Below, one piece after another: positions 59,658-64,000 of a stretch of DNA of 64,000 bases; the first letter of the stretch is position 1; every line of letters starts with the position of its first letter. The stretch comes from CAVPJW01 sp963705525 (GTDB lineage: Bacteria > Acidobacteriota > Vicinamibacteria > Vicinamibacterales > CAVPJW01): NCBI GenBank assembly GCA_963705525.1, contig CAVPJW010000007.1:620001-684000 (forward strand), given 5' to 3'. Under the pieces are notes generated by a model. That model did not search any database, was not told the origin of the DNA, and was given only the letters and a program-made list of their open reading frames with translations. Both the position numbers and the translations under genes were made by a program.

Positions 59658-61108
59658 AGAGCCGCACTCCTTTCGGCAAGTCGACCCTCGGCCTCTACCA
59701 GCCGCGCGCGCGTCTTCTTCAGCCAGCGGTGGTCATCGTCCAGCCGCGTCTTCGACCCGGCGATCGCTCTCGTCACCTCTTCTGGCGAGCATCCTCCGTG
59801 CGTTCGCCGGACTTCCACGAAGCGCCGCGGACTGAGAATCTCGTCGATCTGCGCATCGCTGTACGCGAGCGGGTGGCCGAGGATCTCGCCGGATGCGCGC
59901 GAGAGAACCGCCGACGGACGCTCCGCCGGCGTTTCACGTCTGATGGCGGCAAACCGGGCCGCGATGTGATGGGAGGTACGGAACGGCAGCCCCTGCTCGC
60001 GCGTCAGCGTGTCTGCGAGCTCGGTGAGCGTCGCCCCGCCGGCTTCTGCGGACGCTCTCATGCGTTCGACATCGAACGACGCATCGGCGAGCGCCGCCGC
60101 GACCAGCACGACGGCGCGCGTCGCATCCCGGAATGTCGCGTAGACGAGCGGCTGCAAATCATCCTCGGTGTCGACGATGTCGCCAAACGGGGTGTTGTGA
60201 ACGGACAGGGTCACGGCCGCCGCCTCGCCAATCGATTTGCTCGCGATCGCCCTCGCGTGCTCGATGGCCACCGGGTTTCGCTTCTGCGGCATGATGCTGC
60301 TGGACTGCACGAAGCCGTCAGCCAGGCGCACGTACCCGAACTCCGGCATGCACCACTCGAGCAGATTCTGGAGGAAACGGCCGCATCCCGTCGCGAGAAC
60401 CGAGGCGGCCGAGATGCTTTCGAGGAGATAATCGACCGTGGCAATGCTGCCGTAGGTGTTGCCGGTCGGCTCGTCGAAGCCCAGGAGATCCGCGGTCAGC
60501 TGACGATCGATCGGGAATCCCGTTCCGGTGATCGCACCGGATCCAAGCGGGCAGCAATTGGTGGTTTTGTAGGCCGCCGCCAGTCGAGCGCCGTCGCGCT
60601 CGAACTGCTCGACCACGGCCATCAGGTAGTGAGCGACCGTCGTCGGTTGCGCGGGCTGTGTGTGCGTGTGCGCGGCGAACAGCGTCTCGCGGTGTGCCGA
60701 GGCGATTTCGAGGAGCGTTCCGCGCAGCTCATGGCTGGCCGAGAGCAAAGCCAGGATGAACTCCCGCAGCCGCATCCGGTACATCGTCATGTCGACGTCG
60801 TTCCGGCTGCGTGCGGTGTTGAGCCGACCCGCCGCGTCCTCGCCGCACCGGTCGGTCAGCAGTCGCTCGACATAGAAGAACAGGTCTTCGCAAGAACCGT
60901 CATAGCGCGCGGCTCGCATGTCTTCGAGCGAAATGGCGTCGAGCCCGTCCCTGAGCGCTCGAGCCGGTTCCCGCGGTACGATCGCGCGGTCGGCGAGCAT
61001 GACGAGATGGGCATGGTGAATCGCCATCAGCGGCGCGAGAAAGAAGGTCTTGGCGTCTTCGAACTGATCGTGAAGGACCGCGCTGACGTACTCCGGCGCG
61101 AAGGTCAT
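59654..61108 (-). CDS. argininosuccinate lyase-like protein
   Basis: The product is 484 residues from ATG 61108 (MTFAPEYVSAVLHD), near the typical 460. RLNTARSRNDVDMTMYRMRLR, THTQPAQPTT, GSGAITGTGFPID and the fumarase/lyase signature SSSIMPQKRNP are in the usual order. The signature is slightly altered from GSSIMPQKKNP, and the N-terminus is shorter than E. coli ArgH. It probably cleaves argininosuccinate to arginine and fumarate, or a close amine adduct. No other arg gene is nearby. Its -10 element lies so close to ATG that the transcript would be nearly leaderless. Confidence 0.85.
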   Translation of the reverse strand: MTFAPEYVSAVLHDQFEDAKTFFLAPLMAIHHAHLVMLADRAIVPREPARALRDGLDAISLEDMRAARYDGSCEDLFFYVERLLTDRCGEDAAGRLNTARSRNDVDMTMYRMRLREFILALLSASHELRGTLLEIASAHRETLFAAHTHTQPAQPTTVAHYLMAVVEQFERDGARLAAAYKTTNCCPLGSGAITGTGFPIDRQLTADLLGFDEPTGNTYGSIATVDYLLESISAASVLATGCGRFLQNLLEWCMPEFGYVRLADGFVQSSSIMPQKRNPVAIEHARAIASKSIGEAAAVTLSVHNTPFGDIVDTEDDLQPLVYATFRDATRAVVLVAAALADASFDVERMRASAEAGGATLTELADTLTREQGLPFRTSHHIAARFAAIRRETPAERPSAVLSRASGEILGHPLAYSDAQIDEILSPRRFVEVRRTHGGCSPEEVTRAIAGSKTRLDDDHRWLKKTRARLVEAEGRLAERSAAL

Positions 61109-61115
61109 TGCAAAA

Positions 61116-61123
61116 AGTATATA
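61116..61123. promoter_or_regulatory. overlapping divergent -10 elements
   Basis: AGTATATA contains TATACT for the minus strand (61121 to 61116) and TATATA for the plus strand (61118-61123). The minus-strand -10 ends 7 nt before ATG 61108, so the lyase mRNA would begin at or next to the start codon. The plus-strand start would give a short leader holding AAGGAGG (61134-61140) for the TTG at 61146. Confidence 0.5.
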
Positions 61124-61145
61124 GCCGGATCCGAAGGAGGCGCTC

Positions 61146-61614
61146 TTGACCGAGATTGAACGCATCGCAGACCAGTTTGCCCGGGCGTACGACGGCAAGG
61201 CCTGGCACGGCACGCCGCTTCGACGCCTCTTGCGGGACGTTACATGGCGCCAGGCTGCGGCCCGGCCGGTCGCGGGCACGCACTCCATCTGGGAGCTCGT
61301 CCTGCACATCGGAACCTGGCGGGACGTCGTGTGCCGGCGCATCGCCGGCGAGGTCGTGCCGGAGGAACTGCCCGCAGCCGAAGACTGGCGGTCGATGCCG
61401 GAACCAACTGAGGCGGCCTGGAAAGACGCGATGGCGGCGCTCGACCGCAGTCAGGAGCGTGCGCTTGCGGCGATGCGGACACTCATCGACGAGCGACTCG
61501 AGGAGCGCGCGCCCGGCGTCCCGTATACGCTACTACGTCATGCTTCACGGCCTCGTGCAGCACGACCTGTATCACGCGGGACAGATTGCCTTGCTCAGGA
61601 AGGCGATGGCGTAG
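61146..61614 (+). pseudogene. DinB-family protein, frameshifted
   Basis: Translation would start at TTG 61146, five nt after a perfect AAGGAGG. The N-terminus has the DinB helix with a metal His in HSIWELVLHIGTW. The frame runs on past the family's end after APGVPYTL near 61527. Another frame then gives YYVMLHGLVQHDLYHAGQIALLRK, which carries the second and third DinB metal ligands, to a stop at 61614. Combined length of about 155 residues is normal. The single-base shift could be a mutation or an assembly error. Confidence 0.75.
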
Positions 61615-61648
61615 GGCGAACACGGCTTCAGGTTCAGGCTTCGGCGAA

Positions 61649-61654
61649 TATAAT
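61649..61654 (+). promoter_or_regulatory. perfect -10 element TATAAT before the M20 peptidase
   Basis: TATAAT at 61649-61654 predicts transcription start near 61661, four nt upstream of ATG 61665. The transcript would therefore be almost leaderless. A CTTCAG/TTCAGG -35 candidate at 61626-61632 is weak. Confidence 0.4.
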
Positions 61655-61664
61655 GCAGCGCGAC

Positions 61665-63071
61665 ATGCGACTGGTTTCGCGATCATCACGAGAGACCCGG
61701 CTCGCGACCCTCTGCCTTTCACTCGTGATTACCGCGGGCTCTCGACTACAGGGGCAGAGTCTCGCCGGACATCAGCAACTCGCGCGCGACGTCTACAAAC
61801 AGCTCATCGAGATCGATACCACCAGGTCCACGGCGGCCGCGGTCGAGGCCGTTGCCGCGCGCTTCAAGACGGCGGGGTTTCCGGCCGCCGACATTTTTGT
61901 GGGCGGCCCCAGTCCGGCCAAGCAGAACATCGTCGTTCGCTACCGGGGAAACGGTCGCGGCAAGGCGATTCTTCTACTGGGCCATCTCGATGTCGTCGAC
62001 GCACGTCGCGAAGACTGGTCGGTGGACCCGTTCACGCTGACCGAAAAAGACGGCTACTTCTACGGTCGCGGCACAGTGGACGACAAGTCGCAGGTGGCCG
62101 TCTGGATTGCCAACCTCATTCGCTACAAGCAGGAGAACTGGATCCCCAGTCGAGATCTGATCCTCGCGCTGACGGCGGACGAAGAGGGCGGTGACGCCAA
62201 CGGCGTGGAGTGGCTGGTCAAGACGCATCGCCCGCTGATCGACGCGGCGTTCTGTCTCAATGAAGATGCCAAGGGCCGGTTCAAGGGCGACACGTATCTC
62301 TTTCTCGAAGTCCAGGCGAGCGAGAAAGTCTATCAATCGTTCCGACTTGAAGTCACCAATCAGGGAGGACACAGTTCGCGGCCGCGCAAAGACAATGCAA
62401 TCTATCAGCTGGCTGCGGGCCTGACGCGCCTGAGCGCGCATGCATTTCCGGTGAAGCTGAGCGAGATCACGCGCACCTTCTTCGAGCGCTCATCGGCGCT
62501 CGAGTCGGGCCAGCTCGCCAAAGATCTCCACGCGGTGACTGGAACACCACCTGACCCTGGGGCGATCGAGCGGCTTGCCGCCATACCGCTGTACAACGCC
62601 ATGATGCGGACGACCTGCGTCGCCACGCGGCTGGAGGGTGGCCATGCGGATAACGCCCTCCCTCAGACCGCGCGTGCGACGGTGAATTGTCGAATCCTCC
62701 CAAGTGAATCGCCCGATGACGTCGGTCGCACACTGGTCGAGGTCCTGTCGGATTCAGGCATTACTGTGACACCGATTGAACAGGCCGCCGCGACGCCGGA
62801 TTCACCGCTGACGCCCGAAGTCTTCGGCACGATCGAGCGGATAACCCGGGAGCTCTGGCCGGGTGTCCCTGTGATACCGACGATGGCCGTCGGCGCCACC
62901 GACGGCGTGTTCCTGCGGCCCGTAGGCATTCCGACTTACGGCGTGATGGGACTTTTTGTCGACATCAACGAGGACCGGAACCACGGCCGCGACGAGCGGG
63001 TCGGCGTGAAGCAGTTCTACGAATGCCAGGAGTTTCTGTACAGACTGGTGAAAAGACTGGGATCGACGTAA
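61665..63071 (+). CDS. exported M20-family peptidase
   Basis: The product is 468 residues from ATG 61665. ATG 61653 lies within the -10 and is less likely. The DinB frame upstream reads into this gene without a stop only because of the frameshift. A signal peptide ends at about residue 31. The M20 zinc site is complete: H in LLLGHLDVVD, bridging D in GRGTVDDKS, E-E in TADEEGG, D/E in LNEDAKG and H in EDRNHGRDE. It is of the carboxypeptidase/dipeptidase type with the dimerisation domain NQGGHSSRPRKD. Periplasmic peptide hydrolysis is likely. Confidence 0.92.
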   Translation: MRLVSRSSRETRLATLCLSLVITAGSRLQGQSLAGHQQLARDVYKQLIEIDTTRSTAAAVEAVAARFKTAGFPAADIFVGGPSPAKQNIVVRYRGNGRGKAILLLGHLDVVDARREDWSVDPFTLTEKDGYFYGRGTVDDKSQVAVWIANLIRYKQENWIPSRDLILALTADEEGGDANGVEWLVKTHRPLIDAAFCLNEDAKGRFKGDTYLFLEVQASEKVYQSFRLEVTNQGGHSSRPRKDNAIYQLAAGLTRLSAHAFPVKLSEITRTFFERSSALESGQLAKDLHAVTGTPPDPGAIERLAAIPLYNAMMRTTCVATRLEGGHADNALPQTARATVNCRILPSESPDDVGRTLVEVLSDSGITVTPIEQAAATPDSPLTPEVFGTIERITRELWPGVPVIPTMAVGATDGVFLRPVGIPTYGVMGLFVDINEDRNHGRDERVGVKQFYECQEFLYRLVKRLGST

Positions 63072-63077
63072 TGCGTA

Positions 63078-63149
63078 GTTCTTAGTTCTTAGTTCTTTGT
63101 TCTTAGTTCTTGGACGGAGCCGAGAGCTGAGAGCTGACAGCTGAGAGCC
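63078..63149. repeat. two different heptanucleotide arrays back to back
   Basis: Five in-phase units of GTTCTTA type fill 63078-63112. After 9 nt, four units of GAGAGCT type (GAGAGCT, GAGAGCT, GACAGCT, GAGAGCC) fill 63122-63149. Both have 7-nt period but unrelated sequence. They lie between the M20 peptidase stop and the esterase start. Confidence 0.92.
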
Positions 63150-63174
63150 TACTGAAAACTGACCACTGTCTTTT

Positions 63175-63903
63175 ATGCACCGCGAATATCACCGCTGGTT
63201 CTCTCATCGCCTCAACCGTGACATGGGCCTCGTCGTCTACGGCCACTGGGGAGTGCCCCTCATGGCATTTCCGACCAGCGGCGGCGACGAATGGGAAATG
63301 GAGAATCAGGGCATGATCGGCGCCCTCGCCGATTACATCGACGGCGGCCGCGTGAAGGTATTCGCCGTCGGGACCGTCGCGAGCGAGTCCTTTTACAACA
63401 AGCGGGCGCATCCGGCGCATCGAAGCTACGTGCAGAAGCTGTTCGATGCGTACGTGCGGCAGGAGGTCGTGCCGTTCGTCGAAGCCAGCTGTCAGACGCC
63501 TGGCATCGCCATTTCGACGATGGGCGCGTCGCTTGGGGCGTATTACGCGGCAAACACCCTTTTTAAGTATCCCGACGTCATCAAGCGCTGTTTCGCGATG
63601 TCGGGTGTGTACGACATGCGCTCGTTCATGGACGGGTACTACGACGACAACTTCTACTTCAACAACCCCGTGGACTACATGGCCAACATCAGCGACCAGT
63701 GGACACTGAGCCATCTGGCCAGCTGCGACATCCACCTTGCCACCGGGCACGGCCCGTGGGAGAACAGCGGACCGACCTACGCGATGTCACATATTCTCTC
63801 GAGCCGCGGCGTCCGCCACAGTGTGGACAACTGGGGCGAGAAGGGTGGACACGACTGGCCGTACTGGAAGCATCAGATGAGGGAATACTTACGAAGTTCT
63901 TAG
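63175..63903 (+). CDS. esterase D-like alpha/beta hydrolase
   Basis: The product is 242 residues from ATG 63175; no ribosome-binding site is visible and the upstream gap is filled by repeat. WFSHRLNRDMGLVVYGHWG and FPTSGGDEWEMENQGM resemble the esterase/carbohydrate-esterase family. The nucleophile is S119 in TMGASLGAY, the acid is probably D in a loop after residue 181, and H226 in GEKGGHDWPYW is the catalytic His. Substrate may be an acyl sugar or glycerol ester. The TAG stop (63901-63903) is formed by the first unit of the next heptad array. Confidence 0.85.
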   Translation: MHREYHRWFSHRLNRDMGLVVYGHWGVPLMAFPTSGGDEWEMENQGMIGALADYIDGGRVKVFAVGTVASESFYNKRAHPAHRSYVQKLFDAYVRQEVVPFVEASCQTPGIAISTMGASLGAYYAANTLFKYPDVIKRCFAMSGVYDMRSFMDGYYDDNFYFNNPVDYMANISDQWTLSHLASCDIHLATGHGPWENSGPTYAMSHILSSRGVRHSVDNWGEKGGHDWPYWKHQMREYLRSS

Positions 63904-63972
63904 TGCTTGGTGCTTAGTTCTTAGAACCAAGCACGAAGAACAAAGCACTAAGAACAAAGCACTAAGAACTCC
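63896..63972. repeat. heptanucleotide array of 11 units with inverted arms
   Basis: Eleven in-phase 7-nt units run 63896-63972. The first four are GTTCTTA/GTGCTTG types. The last seven are their complements (GAACCAA, GCACGAA, GAACAAA, GCACTAA, GAACAAA, GCACTAA, GAACTCC). The array starts inside the esterase stop codon and ends 2 nt before an ATG at 63975. Confidence 0.95.
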
Positions 63973-63974
63973 CT

Positions 63975-64000
63975 ATGATCTTCCTGAACCTCGGATTGTT
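63975..64000 (+). CDS. possible start of the next gene, cut by window edge
   Basis: ATG at 63975 opens MIFLNLGL to the end of the window. There are only 8 codons, so identity is unknown. It begins 2 nt after the heptad array, as other genes in the window do. Confidence 0.3.

Noticed and set aside
59435..61159. 574-codon plus-strand frame
   Set aside because: It is antisense to the lyase gene and the small membrane protein gene. No motif supports it.
63896..63972. CRISPR array
   Set aside because: Units are 7 nt, there are no spacers, and no cas gene is in the window.
1..64000. tRNA, rRNA, riboswitch, IS element or phage genes
   Set aside because: None was recognised by eye on either strand; a covariance-model search would be needed to exclude small RNAs.

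Overview
The window is high-G+C chromosomal DNA from a bacterium that I would place in Acidobacteriota, probably class Vicinamibacteria. This rests on gene content, not on a marker gene: several secreted peptidases (M28, S9, M16 pair, M20, M55), three GH172/DUF2961 proteins, DUF5666 and SYLF proteins, a bshB1-bshA bacillithiol pair, and many GTG/TTG starts. I saw no rRNA, tRNA, CRISPR array, phage or IS element. Most genes are ordinary core or catabolic genes in short operons on both strands.

Layout. 1-7047: a cut GH172 gene, a CBM9-like protein behind a near-consensus promoter, then a minus-strand group (M28 peptidase, medium-chain dehydrogenase, alkaline-phosphatase-family gene broken by three frameshifts) and a beta-hydroxyacid dehydrogenase. 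7133-20216: ten consecutive minus-strand genes rich in PLP, FAD and NAD enzymes (two GSA-like class III aminotransferases, one class I/II aminotransferase, two SDRs, an amine oxidase, a D-aminoacylase-like amidohydrolase, a DAO-type oxidase, a novel Rossmann protein, a PQQ-type propeller protein). They look like an amine or D-amino-acid catabolic locus. 20414-29765: small transcription units (GNAT, AlkZ-related protein, glycosylasparaginase, bicupin, cyclophilin, GHMP kinase, AGCS symporter, 2OG oxygenase). 29778-34505: two GH172 proteins and a DUF5666 lipoprotein. 34808-41221: an epimerase, an ECF sigma/anti-sigma pair, a SYLF protein, E1 beta/alpha and a geranylgeranyl-reductase-like protein. 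41321-48320: DPP-IV, a large PIG-L protein and the bacillithiol pair. 48416-54211: DAO-type oxidase, M55 peptidase, TfoX-like protein, Ada, PurE, IDH. 54275-64000: M16 pair, TrpF, SSS transporter, a 48-aa membrane protein, argininosuccinate lyase, broken DinB gene, M20 peptidase, esterase.

The most unusual feature is not a gene. About fourteen gene junctions contain degenerate tandem repeats of strict short period (7 nt at most loci, 8 or 9 nt at others). The unit sequence differs by locus. The arrays often start inside the stop codon of the upstream gene, sometimes supply stop codons to both convergent genes, and often form inverted arms. They resemble in form the heptanucleotide STRR repeats known from cyanobacteria. 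A second oddity is six apparent single-base frameshifts in four otherwise well conserved genes, five of them within 1.8-7.6 kb. These may be real decay or assembly error.
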